Assembly: GCF_007641255.1 (NCBI RefSeq)
Contig: NZ_CP036260.1
Location: 62,001 to 126,000 of the forward strand
Direction of reading: 5' to 3'
Origin: Sporomusa termitida
Lineage (GTDB): Bacteria > Bacillota > Negativicutes > Sporomusales > Sporomusaceae
DNA length: 64,000 nucleotides
The first letter of the stretch is position 1. The number at the start of each line of letters is the position of its first letter. The notes beneath the pieces are model-generated. The model had not been told where the DNA came from and did no database searches. It worked only from the letters and a program-made list of their open reading frames with translations. The position numbers were made by a program, and so were the translations under genes. This document shows, piece after piece, positions 54,415 to 62,415 of the stretch.

Positions 54415-54509
54415 GATCAGACTGTCTTAGATTTAGGAGCACAATCTGGCGCCGGGAACCCGGCGCTATGACATAGGGGTTATATCTGGCCGTCATATCG
54501 GTATTGGAC
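54415..54509. repeat. 95-bp palindrome-rich repeat, copy B
   Basis: About 89% identical to 46141-46235. The central stem is perfect here: GCGCCGGG-AA-CCCGGCGC. TATGAC and GTCATA flank the next 19 bases. A plausible sigma-A promoter (TTGGAC at its right end, 18 bases, TAGAAT) leads to the oxidoreductase gene at 54578. Just left of the repeat, 54389-54411 matches an internal piece of the aconitase X gene. Confidence 0.82.
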
Positions 54510-54577
54510 GATTGTCGCTGTCTATTTTAGAATAATACCAGGTTTCAAAATAATGAAAAAACGAAGGAGCACGAGAG

Positions 54578-55930
54578 ATGGCAAAAACAGTTCTAGAACA
54601 AGCCCGCGAGATACCGGTTTATTGCGAATGTGATATTTTAGTTGTGGGTGCCGGACCTGCGGGCGTTACGGCAGCGATCGCCGCAGCAAAAAACCACGGT
54701 GGCAAGGTCGTACTGCTGGAACGCTATCCGTACCTTGGCGGCATGGCCACCGGCGGACAGGTACTTGCAATCCCCTTTCTTAGCGATGGTCCCCAACAGC
54801 TGATTGCCGGTATAATGGACGAATGGATTGACCGGTTGCGGTCAAAGCCAAATGGGGTTTTCGGACCCGACAAATCGGAAGTTGGGTCCACAGATGAAAA
54901 AGTGCTGAAAAAATACCGTCACCACAATGTTTTCGGTTTAGCTAATGTCCGCTACGGAGTTAACGTGGACCCGGAAATGCTAAAAATAGTCCTAAATGAA
55001 ATGGTGAGGGATTATGGTATTACCGTATACTGCCACTGCTGGGGCTGTCAGGCCGTCATGGAAGAACAAACTGTAAAGGGTGTGATCTTTGAGAGCAAGG
55101 AAGGCCGCAAGGCTATTCTCGCCAAAGTAACCATAGATTGCACCGGTGATGGTGATATTTTCGCCTCGGCCGGTGCTGATTTTGAGCTATCGACCTTTGC
55201 CACTTCCCGTACAAGCAACACCGCTCTTGTATTCCGACTCGCTGGCGTTGATTATGACCGCTTCGCCGAAACGTTTTATAAAACCAATCTGGAGATTCTC
55301 GATATACACGCAAATGGCGGCAACCTTGGTGAACTAAAACAGCTGGTGGGATTTTCGCTGTGGCCGTTTTCATCCCACCGCAACGACATCATCTGGATCA
55401 ACAACTGGATTCCCCGTAACTGCATGAGTATCCAGGGGCTAACGGAAACCGCTTTTACGATGACGGACGCCGCGCTAAAGATTATCACCTATTTTCGCGA
55501 ACAGTTTCCCGGGATGGAGAACGCATACTTGTATGATTTTGCCTCTCAGGTTGGTACCCGGGGCAGCCGCAGACTTAAAGGGGTTGAAAGGCTGACCATG
55601 GACAATATTGCCCACCGTACCGGGCGCGATGATCTTATTGCAGTAATGCCCACCCTCGGCGGAATGGAAGAGTACCCCAGGATAGAAATACCTTACGGTA
55701 CGCTCGTTCCCGAAACGGTAGACGGTATTCTCGCCGCAGGCCGCTGCTTTTCTTCTGAGGAGACCGCTAACGAGGAGGCAAACTGGATACCCCACTGCAT
55801 CGCTCTCGGTGAGGCGGCAGGAACAGCCGCCGCGATCGCTCTTAACACGGCAGTACAGCCGCGTGCTGTTGATATCAAAAAGCTCCAGCAAACATTAAAA
55901 GCACAGGGGGTTTATCTATACGACCAGTAA
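54578..55930 (+). CDS. FAD-dependent oxidoreductase (PF12831-like)
   Basis: The 450-residue flavoprotein carries VVGAGPAGVTAAIAAAKNHG at residues 22-41, LLERYPYLGGMATGG (the usual LGGxxT-type block), TIDCTGDGDIFASAGADFE and the C-terminal ILAAGRCFSSEETANEEANW. It resembles the family more closely than the copy at 48257. AAGGAG precedes the ATG, and the promoter module with copy B of the 95-bp repeat is directly upstream. It is followed by an AAHS carrier. The substrate is unknown. Confidence 0.88.
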   Translation: MAKTVLEQAREIPVYCECDILVVGAGPAGVTAAIAAAKNHGGKVVLLERYPYLGGMATGGQVLAIPFLSDGPQQLIAGIMDEWIDRLRSKPNGVFGPDKSEVGSTDEKVLKKYRHHNVFGLANVRYGVNVDPEMLKIVLNEMVRDYGITVYCHCWGCQAVMEEQTVKGVIFESKEGRKAILAKVTIDCTGDGDIFASAGADFELSTFATSRTSNTALVFRLAGVDYDRFAETFYKTNLEILDIHANGGNLGELKQLVGFSLWPFSSHRNDIIWINNWIPRNCMSIQGLTETAFTMTDAALKIITYFREQFPGMENAYLYDFASQVGTRGSRRLKGVERLTMDNIAHRTGRDDLIAVMPTLGGMEEYPRIEIPYGTLVPETVDGILAAGRCFSSEETANEEANWIPHCIALGEAAGTAAAIALNTAVQPRAVDIKKLQQTLKAQGVYLYDQ

Positions 55931-55943
55931 TTTCTATCCGCAG

Positions 55944-55965
55944 GGCTCCGGTATCAGCCGGAGCC
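55944..55965 (+). promoter_or_regulatory. hairpin between oxidoreductase and carrier genes
   Basis: GGCTCCGG and CCGGAGCC form a perfect 8-bp stem with a 6-base loop and no T-run, so an intra-operon stability element is more likely than a terminator. Confidence 0.5.
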
Positions 55966-56011
55966 GGACCATCAGCTCCGCCTATCTATATCATAAAAGG
56001 GGGAAAGCAGC

Positions 56012-57406
56012 ATGAACGGGAACAATACCAATGTAATTGCCGCGCGGGCTTCGGAAGTCGATGTCGGAAAACTTATTGATCATTCCAAGTTGAATAAGGT
56101 ATCGCTGATGACCATTATTTTGTGTGGCGCTGTAATGGTCATGGATGGATATGAGTTCGGAATAATGGCGGTTGTAGCACCGGCAATTATGCAGGATTGG
56201 GGTGTTAGCCCCGCCGTATTCGGAGGGGTATTTTCGGCCGTCTTTATCGGCTATTTTTTCGGGGCGTTGGTATGCGGTGCGCTTGCAGACAGGATCGGCA
56301 GAAAAAAAGTTCTTATTCTTACGGCAAGTATTTTTACTGTTGCATCCTTACTTATATTCTTTTCTCAAAACGTTACTCAATTGATTCTGCTGCGTGTAAT
56401 AGCCGGTTTCGGTATCGGCGGCGCAATTCCAGTCGCAATTACATTGACCAGCGAATGCGCGCCAATAAAAGGAAAAGGAAAGTATTTATCTGTTATGTAT
56501 ACGGGCAATGTCTTAGGTTCAATGCTTGCCGGATATATAGCAGGCTTTTTGTTACCGACTTTCGGCTGGCGTGCGTGTTTTATTGTAGGCTTTATTGTTC
56601 CTTTGGTAGTGATAATTTTGGTGCACTATTTCCTGCCTGAATCGGCCAGATGGCTTTGTGTAAAGTGGAAAACCAGGGAACAAAGGGAAAATCTTATTAC
56701 AATAGTCAAACAGATAGATCCCAATATCCAAATTACTGAAGACACTGTGTTCTCAACTGCAGGCACAACGAATCAGGAGAAACATTCTACCAAAGATCTT
56801 TTTGCCGGAAAACTGAAATGGATGACTCCGGCGGTGTGGGCTTTTTACGGCATCAGTAATATAACACTTCTTTTTTTCCTTTCTTGGGGACCGCAGCTAA
56901 TCGTTATGAAAGGTTATGCGGTTTCAACGGCGGCATTTATATCCGGAAACGCTATGGTTTTTGGTGTACTTGCTGTCCTGGGCAGCGGATTTCTTTATGA
57001 CAAAATTGGACTTAGAAGAGGCTGGATCGTGTATACCGTCGGCGGAATTACCGTTTGTTTTTTAGGTGGAGCAACAGAAAATATATTTATCGGCCTGTAC
57101 TGCTTAAGCAGCCTCCTGATCAACTGCGCGCACATGGCTGTAACCATACTCACCCCTAACATATATCCGCCGGCAATAAGAAATCAAGGCGCCGGCACTG
57201 CCTTCGCTGTGGCGAGACTCGGAGCCATCGCCGGCCCGCTGATCGGCGGCTTCCTGCTTGCAACTCAATTGGAAATGTCACTATTGGTAACGCTAATGAT
57301 CGCTGTGCCGATGTTCATCGTTTCAGTTCTCTGCTATATCACAGGCAGACAGTATGATAAATATTTCGCGCCTTTATACGCCGGCCAGCTTGAAATCAAG
57401 AAATAA
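56012..57406 (+). CDS. MFS transporter, AAHS type (paralogue of the 49829 gene)
   Basis: A 464-residue, 12-TM carrier with DGYEFG in TM1 and GALADRIGRKK in the first loop. It matches the carrier at 49829 over its whole length, including VDVGKLID...KLNKVSL at the N-terminus and the C-terminal QYDKYFAPLY, so the pair arose by duplication. AAAGGGGGA precedes the ATG. It probably imports the substrate of the neighbouring flavoprotein. Confidence 0.9.
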   Translation: MNGNNTNVIAARASEVDVGKLIDHSKLNKVSLMTIILCGAVMVMDGYEFGIMAVVAPAIMQDWGVSPAVFGGVFSAVFIGYFFGALVCGALADRIGRKKVLILTASIFTVASLLIFFSQNVTQLILLRVIAGFGIGGAIPVAITLTSECAPIKGKGKYLSVMYTGNVLGSMLAGYIAGFLLPTFGWRACFIVGFIVPLVVIILVHYFLPESARWLCVKWKTREQRENLITIVKQIDPNIQITEDTVFSTAGTTNQEKHSTKDLFAGKLKWMTPAVWAFYGISNITLLFFLSWGPQLIVMKGYAVSTAAFISGNAMVFGVLAVLGSGFLYDKIGLRRGWIVYTVGGITVCFLGGATENIFIGLYCLSSLLINCAHMAVTILTPNIYPPAIRNQGAGTAFAVARLGAIAGPLIGGFLLATQLEMSLLVTLMIAVPMFIVSVLCYITGRQYDKYFAPLYAGQLEIKK

Positions 57407-57510
57407 TAAGAACAATCTATCTATGGATTGATTCAAGTCTGTGGAAGCGATGAAGCAATTGATAAATTGGCGGAATAGTTTGTCAATAAAACATAAGGAG
57501 GAAAAAACTG

Positions 57511-59004
57511 ATGAAAAAAACTCTCGTAACTTTGCTTGCGCCCGTTTTTATTCTAAGCAGCGGCGCCACTGCGCTGGCCGCTCCGGCTAACCCGTTCGTC
57601 GACGTTCCGGCCAAACACTGGGCTTATGACGCGGTAGCCATCCTGGCGAAAACCGGCATCGTTGACGGCTATGGCGACGGCACCTTCAGAGGCGACCGCA
57701 ACATGACCCGTTATGAAATGGCTGAAATCATCGACAAAGCCATCGCGAAAGCTGACCAAGCCGACGCCGTCAGCAAGGCGCTCATTGACAAACTGGCGGT
57801 TGAGTTCGAGGCGGAACTTAACAGCCTGGGTGTCCGGGTGGCTAAAGTCGAAGCAAAACAGAACGTTTGGATCGGCGGCGAAACCCGCCTCCGCTGGGTA
57901 ACCAACAGCCCGGCAAGCGAGACCGGCAACGCCAAACTCCATGGCTCCGACAATTTCGAGTTTCGGCAACGGCTCAAGTTTTGGGGCACTGTCAATGATA
58001 ATGTTTCCTGGTACGGTCGTCTGACCACTGTCGGCGGCAACAAATTCGGCGCTTATGAAGGTATCAGCAACTCCGGCTCAGCGGTCGGCATCGACCTTTT
58101 CGCCATTACCGCGAAGAATTTCCTCGGCATCGACAGCCTGCGCGTCGGCCGTTTTCCCCTGGATAGCGTCGGCCACGGCATCCTCGGCAAAGCCATCGGC
58201 GTCGACGGCTTCCGGCTTGACCAGCAATTCGGGCCTAATGTTACCTTCACCGGCGCTGTCAACAACGTGAAATGGAACGCCAACGCGATTACTAATGCTG
58301 CAGGCAATCCCGGTGTTTCCGTTCCGATTGATGGTACAGGCTTGCCGGGGAGCGGCGATGCCAGAACACTGACCAACGGCCAGCTAGCCTTCAAACTAAC
58401 TGACAACTTCGGCATGAAAGCCGGTTACTACTGGGCCGACATTCCTGGTGGCCGGACCACCATGAACGTTGCTGCGTCGTATCCTGTGACCATGTTTGAC
58501 CGCTCCCAAGGCTGGATTGTCGGCTTTAACGCCAAGGTCGGTGATTACAAACTGTTTGGCGACTACATGTCCACCACGCTGGATAACAACGTTGCTTCCG
58601 GCCCGTTTGCCATTTCGTCTAACCCCAAGGGCTGGTTCCTCCAACTGACCAACAGCAAGGTAAGCCCGTATGTGATATATGGGGCAGCTAACCTGGTCAA
58701 TCCGGTCCAGGTGGGTACCGATGCCTGGATGGTATCGTATCGTTCGCTTGACGCGGGTGTAAGCCCCTCCGGCGCCGGCGGCTGGGACACCGGTACAGTG
58801 GCCTACGCCACTCAGCTGAACGCCTTCACCAAAGCCTCCGACAACGTAAAGTGTCTCAGCTTGGCATACCAGAAGGTTATTGCCAAGAATGTCCTTATGT
58901 CCCTGGAATATGCCGACTTTAAACTCAAGAACAAAACTCTGGCCGGTCTGAACAGCGACAGCCTGGATAAAAACACTCAGGTAAAATTTGAATTCTTCTA
59001 CTAA
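57511..59004 (+). CDS. SLH-domain outer-membrane porin (OmpM-like)
   Basis: The 497-residue protein has a signal peptide (residues 1-23, cleavage after ATALA), one SLH domain (about 25-85; FVDVPAKHWAYDAVAILAKT, GDGTFRGDRNMTRYEMAEII), a short coiled coil (about 80-115) and a long beta-rich barrel ending in an aromatic residue (FEFFY). In Negativicutes such proteins anchor the outer membrane to the polyaminated peptidoglycan and act as porins. GGAGG precedes the ATG. Codon use is more GC-rich and regular than in neighbours, as expected for an abundant protein. Placement beside organic-acid carriers suggests a route for substrate entry. Confidence 0.92.
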   Translation: MKKTLVTLLAPVFILSSGATALAAPANPFVDVPAKHWAYDAVAILAKTGIVDGYGDGTFRGDRNMTRYEMAEIIDKAIAKADQADAVSKALIDKLAVEFEAELNSLGVRVAKVEAKQNVWIGGETRLRWVTNSPASETGNAKLHGSDNFEFRQRLKFWGTVNDNVSWYGRLTTVGGNKFGAYEGISNSGSAVGIDLFAITAKNFLGIDSLRVGRFPLDSVGHGILGKAIGVDGFRLDQQFGPNVTFTGAVNNVKWNANAITNAAGNPGVSVPIDGTGLPGSGDARTLTNGQLAFKLTDNFGMKAGYYWADIPGGRTTMNVAASYPVTMFDRSQGWIVGFNAKVGDYKLFGDYMSTTLDNNVASGPFAISSNPKGWFLQLTNSKVSPYVIYGAANLVNPVQVGTDAWMVSYRSLDAGVSPSGAGGWDTGTVAYATQLNAFTKASDNVKCLSLAYQKVIAKNVLMSLEYADFKLKNKTLAGLNSDSLDKNTQVKFEFFY

Positions 59005-59010
59005 ATAAAA

Positions 59011-59124
59011 CCGGGGACTCTGGAGCAGGGTACCGTCCGTTTTAGCCCATCCCATTTTACAACTGCCGAAGAAATTGAACAGGCTGTGGAAGCTGTCCGC
59101 TTTGCTGCCGGAGAAATGCTTTAA
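59011..59124 (+). pseudogene. C-terminal fragment of a cysteine desulfurase-like aminotransferase
   Basis: Starting only two codons after the porin stop, an open stretch reads GTLEQGTVRFSPSHFTTAEE and IEQAVEAVRFAAGEML before TAA. This is the usual C-terminus of class V aminotransferases of the IscS/NifS type. The rest of the gene is absent, so the porin end and this relic mark a deletion junction. Confidence 0.65.
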
Positions 59125-59139
59125 ATCTTTACAACGAAA

Positions 59140-59172
59140 AAACCCCAAGCTGGTACGGGCTTGGGGTTTCTT
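59140..59172 (+). terminator. rho-independent terminator
   Basis: AAACCCCAAGC, an 8-base loop, GCTTGGGGTTT then CTTTG. It probably now serves the porin gene. Confidence 0.8.
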
Positions 59173-59234
59173 TGTTGCGTAAGCGAATACCACATGCTAT
59201 GCATGTCCCCCAAACAGCGGAATGGAGAGGAGCA

Positions 59235-59400
59235 ATGAATGAAATAATAACAACAATTAAGGCAACCAGAGGCTTCGACGAAACGGAAAACGAATAAAAA
59301 AACTGCGTGTTTGTGCGTATTGTCGGGTCAGTACCAGGAACGAAGATCAGCAGCATTCTTTTGATGGCTCAAATCAGGCATTATTGGAGAGTATGGCAAA
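59235..59400 (+). pseudogene. N-terminal relic of a serine recombinase
   Basis: A GGAGAGGAG site and ATG at 59235 open a 20-codon frame that stops at TAA. From 59297, in another frame, KKLRVCAYCRVSTRNEDQQH gives the catalytic-serine block (YCRVST) of large serine recombinases, preceded by a run of seven A that explains the frameshift. Little else of the ~500-residue enzyme is visible. It points to a lost integrated element. Confidence 0.65.
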
Positions 59401-59490
59401 AAAATTAATTACAAACCCCTTTTTTACTGCTAAACTATAACAAGTATGTTACAACTTGTTATGGTATTCTTTCAGCCTGGGAGGAATTTT

Positions 59491-60372
59491 ATGGATATAC
59501 GTCTGATGAAAGAGTTTATCTGCTTAGCGGAACAATTGAATTTCAGTAAGGCGGCAAGCAGATTGTATGTCTCGCAATCTGTTCTTAGCAGGCATATCGC
59601 GAATCTGGAAAAAATTTTGGGAGTGCAGCTGTTTATTCGGGATACCCAATCGGTGCAGCTTACAGCTGCAGGCGAATTTGTGCGGGATGAATTTGCCGCT
59701 GTCGTTGCCAAGTATGATGAGGCTATAAGAAAAATTAATCAGATGTTGTCCGGTATTGTGGGAGAGTTGAGGGTAGGTTTTCTTGAGAGAGCAGTAAAAA
59801 TTTTTTTACCGGACTTAATCACCCAATTTCGTTCAATGTATCCCAATGTTTCTTTACAGCTGGATCAATATAATATGGGGGCCTTGGCGCAGGCATTAAA
59901 GCGCGAAGAAATAGATATCGCGTTTTCATTGTTGTTTGACCAACCAGAAAAAGGATATAGTTCGAAAACATTGTACAGGGATTCTCTGGCTATAGTTTTG
60001 CCTAAGAACCATCCTTTTGCCGGCAAAAAGGTAATTTCACTTGCAGATTTAGCACACGAACCCTTTATTTTTGCAGGAAAAGGAGAATCTCCCGGAATGT
60101 TCAAGCGTGTAATTGAATTATGTATGGCAAATGGATTTTCACCAAATATTATTAAACAGTATTCTTTTCCGGAAAATGCATTGCTAATGGTGAAAACAGG
60201 GCTAGGTATTGCTATACTGTCCCGCCATATGGAATCGACGGATTCGGATCTATGGTTTGGGAGCATAGAAGGGGATAATACGAAAATTGACGTTGTTATT
60301 ACTTGGAAAACAGCAAATACAAATCCTGCTATCCAACTTTTCTTAAAACTGCTTGATTCTATTACATTCTGA
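59491..60372 (+). CDS. LysR-family transcriptional regulator
   Basis: The 293-residue protein has the LysR HTH (1-60; FSKAASRLYVSQSVLSRHIA) and effector domain. GGGAGG before the ATG at 59491 fixes the start. It lies immediately upstream of the molybdopterin oxidoreductase genes and is separated from them by a perfect palindromic terminator; it is the obvious candidate regulator. Confidence 0.9.
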   Translation: MDIRLMKEFICLAEQLNFSKAASRLYVSQSVLSRHIANLEKILGVQLFIRDTQSVQLTAAGEFVRDEFAAVVAKYDEAIRKINQMLSGIVGELRVGFLERAVKIFLPDLITQFRSMYPNVSLQLDQYNMGALAQALKREEIDIAFSLLFDQPEKGYSSKTLYRDSLAIVLPKNHPFAGKKVISLADLAHEPFIFAGKGESPGMFKRVIELCMANGFSPNIIKQYSFPENALLMVKTGLGIAILSRHMESTDSDLWFGSIEGDNTKIDVVITWKTANTNPAIQLFLKLLDSITF

Positions 60373-60374
60373 TA

Positions 60375-60420
60375 TTAATCCACCTGACAGCAATTTATAA
60401 ATTGCTGTCAGGTGGATTAA
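60375..60420. terminator. 46-bp perfect palindrome after the LysR gene
   Basis: TTAATCCACCTGACAGCAA and its complement flank a TTTATAAA centre. It is a strong stem beginning three bases after the stop codon. Confidence 0.75.
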
Positions 60421-60625
60421 TACTTTAGTTGTGCAAGTGAATAGAACGACTCTGTCTTGGCGATAGTTCCAGTTTCGTTATGCAATTTCGGAATAATGAA
60501 ACTCAAAAATCACAATTCGCAGACTCCGAAAAATTAGTTAATATAAGAGTAGATAATGGTTAACTTTTGAATTTTAAGGATCATGTTCGGCTAAATATTG
60601 CAGAGTTCATCGCAGGGGTTAACAA

Positions 60626-60677
60626 GGATTGGCCGGCGAAGTCGGATATGCAAGCCGGCGGTAAAGGCTGTCAATCC
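60626..60677 (+). ncRNA. structured leader upstream of the molybdoenzyme genes (unidentified)
   Basis: GGATTG and CAATCC form an outer stem that encloses GCCGGC...GCCGGC with a 16-base loop. It is placed in the 5' leader, 48 bases before the first ATG. It might be a riboswitch or an attenuator, but I could not match it to the molybdenum-cofactor riboswitch by eye. Nothing else stands out in 60421-60625. Confidence 0.35.
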
Positions 60678-60724
60678 AACTCCGCGGGTATTTAACCGGA
60701 ATAGAAATTGGAGGTGTAAATGAA

Positions 60725-61711
60725 ATGAGTCACAACCATAATTCATGGGGTTGGATGCTGGCATTAGACTTCTTTTTTGGCGGTATGGGTGCCAGTATGT
60801 TGGTCATTGCCGGAATAGCTGATTTGTTTTTGGGGGCTGGCAAGACTTCTCTTTTGGGTGATTTTATGGGCCCTGTTTTTGTTGCTTGTGGTGCAGGACT
60901 GCTGACTTTTGAACTCGGCCGTCCTTTCCAGGCCTGGCGGGTTTTTGTAAATTCCCAGGCGATGCTTACTAAGGGAGCCTGGACTATGACCCTTTGTATT
61001 GTTTTCGGCTTCGCTTATTTTGGAATCGAATTTCTGCCTATTGCTCCCGGCCTTATCTCCGCTTACTTCGGAATCGAAATTTTACCTATTGTTTCCGGCT
61101 TTGCCTCCGCTTCCTTCGGCATCGAAACTCTGCCTTGGCGCGGATTGGCGGCACTGCGTCAAGTTTTAGCCGTACTCTGTATTATCACGGGCTTGGTAGT
61201 CGCTATTTATCCTGGCATCTTACTGGGCAGGCTTAAATCCTGCCCGTTATGGAACGGCCCTGGGTTAATGGCCTTGTTTTTGCTGTCTTCGCTGGCAACC
61301 GGAATTGCTGCCCACATTGTTTGCGGTTTAATCCTGCCGGCAGTTGCCAATGGCGTACTGGAAAGGTTGCCCCTGCTGCTGGCAGCGCTGCTTTTTAGCC
61401 AGTTTATCCTCTGGGCGGCTTATATATGGATTAAAATTACCGGCACCACCGAACAGGAGGCCGAGGCCGCCCGCAGATGGACAAGGGGCGGCCGCTATGC
61501 GGCGCTGTTTAAAATTGGGTTTATGTTATTCGGGACCGTGCTGCCGCTGATCCTTTTTTTCTTCGCCAACCCAATAGCTGAGGCGGTTGCCGCCTTACTT
61601 GTCATCTTTGGCGGCGCGATCATGCGTAACCTGGTGCTTTACAGCGGACAAGACGGTACAGGCGCACCCGCGATTCTAGGTCCGGTTTTAACGAATGTGA
61701 GAACCGAGTAA
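60725..61711 (+). CDS. NrfD/PsrC-type membrane subunit of a molybdoenzyme
   Basis: The 328-residue protein has about eight or nine TM helices and the NrfD-family start WGWMLALDFFFGGMGASMLV. Such subunits anchor the iron-sulfur and catalytic subunits and exchange electrons with menaquinone. A 16-residue tandem repeat (YFGIEFLPIAPGLISA-like, nearly three copies, about residues 97-137) is inserted between two TM segments. GGAGG lies ten bases before the ATG; an earlier ATG at 60719 is out of frame. Confidence 0.85.
   Translation: MSHNHNSWGWMLALDFFFGGMGASMLVIAGIADLFLGAGKTSLLGDFMGPVFVACGAGLLTFELGRPFQAWRVFVNSQAMLTKGAWTMTLCIVFGFAYFGIEFLPIAPGLISAYFGIEILPIVSGFASASFGIETLPWRGLAALRQVLAVLCIITGLVVAIYPGILLGRLKSCPLWNGPGLMALFLLSSLATGIAAHIVCGLILPAVANGVLERLPLLLAALLFSQFILWAAYIWIKITGTTEQEAEAARRWTRGGRYAALFKIGFMLFGTVLPLILFFFANPIAEAVAALLVIFGGAIMRNLVLYSGQDGTGAPAILGPVLTNVRTE
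61013..61135 (+). repeat. 48-bp intragenic tandem repeat in the NrfD gene
   Basis: Units 61013-61060, 61061-61108 and 61109-61135 (partial) each begin GCTTnnTTCGGnATCGAA (T for C once). They keep the reading frame and diverge mainly at third positions, so the repeat is not recent. Confidence 0.85.
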
Positions 61712-61756
61712 TGCAAGACTGAACCCGGTTGCAACGGATTAGGAGGTAGACAAAAA

Positions 61757-62377
61757 ATGAGATACGGAATGTTGATCGATTTGAATAAATGCAGTGCCTG
61801 CGGAGCCTGTGTCATAGCTTGTAAGATCGAACAAGGTACGCCTCATCAGACGTATTGGGGCAACCTGTTTTATAAAGAGGTGGGCCGCTATCCTTTCGCT
61901 AAAAGGCGCCACATTCCCATGGCGTGCATGCACTGCGCCGATGCCCCCTGTGTCAAGGAGTGCCCGACGAAAGCCAGTTATTATGATGAAAATGGGTTGG
62001 TACTGGTAGATGCCGATAAATGTGTTGGCTGCAAGGCTTGTATTATTGCCTGTCCATACGGTGCGCGCCATTTCAACTTCAGTACTCCTATCAATAATCC
62101 CTATTGGGGTAAGGGTCAGGAGGCAACGCCCTTTGCTTTGGCCAAGGCCGATTGCCATCGGCCGGGGACAGTAGGCAAATGCACGTTTTGCGTCGGTCGT
62201 TTACAGGAAAACAAGCAGCCGGCCTGTGTTCAGACTTGTATAGTAAACTGCCGTATTTTCGGTGATCTGGATGATCCGAACAGCGAATTGGTCAAACAGA
62301 TTCATGAGAAGGATGCGGTTCCCCTGCACTCGGAGTTGGGGACTAAGCCTTCCGTATATTATGTGGGTGAATTTTAA
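61757..62377 (+). CDS. 4x[4Fe-4S] ferredoxin-like subunit (DmsB/PhsB/NrfC type)
   Basis: The 206-residue protein has four cysteine clusters: CSACGACVIACK (12-22), CMHCADAPCVKECP, CVGCKACIIACP and CTFCVGRLQENKQPACVQTC. This is the electron-transfer subunit of DMSO-reductase-family complexes, between the NrfD quinone site and the molybdenum centre. AGGAGG precedes the ATG. The order NrfD, FeS, Mo-subunit supports one complex. Confidence 0.94.
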   Translation: MRYGMLIDLNKCSACGACVIACKIEQGTPHQTYWGNLFYKEVGRYPFAKRRHIPMACMHCADAPCVKECPTKASYYDENGLVLVDADKCVGCKACIIACPYGARHFNFSTPINNPYWGKGQEATPFALAKADCHRPGTVGKCTFCVGRLQENKQPACVQTCIVNCRIFGDLDDPNSELVKQIHEKDAVPLHSELGTKPSVYYVGEF

Positions 62378-62415
62378 GGAAGCAAATAGAAATATTTCTG
62401 AAGGAAGTGGTTGAA

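Noticed and set aside
54260-54496. Minus-strand open frames over both 95-bp repeats (shared MTARYNPYVIAP start)
   Set aside because: The shared peptide follows from the DNA repeat itself; the frames end differently, lack ribosome sites and run through a terminator.
60626-60677. Assignment of the leader to the Moco riboswitch
   Set aside because: The nested stem lacks features I could confidently equate with that riboswitch; it is kept only as an unidentified structured leader.
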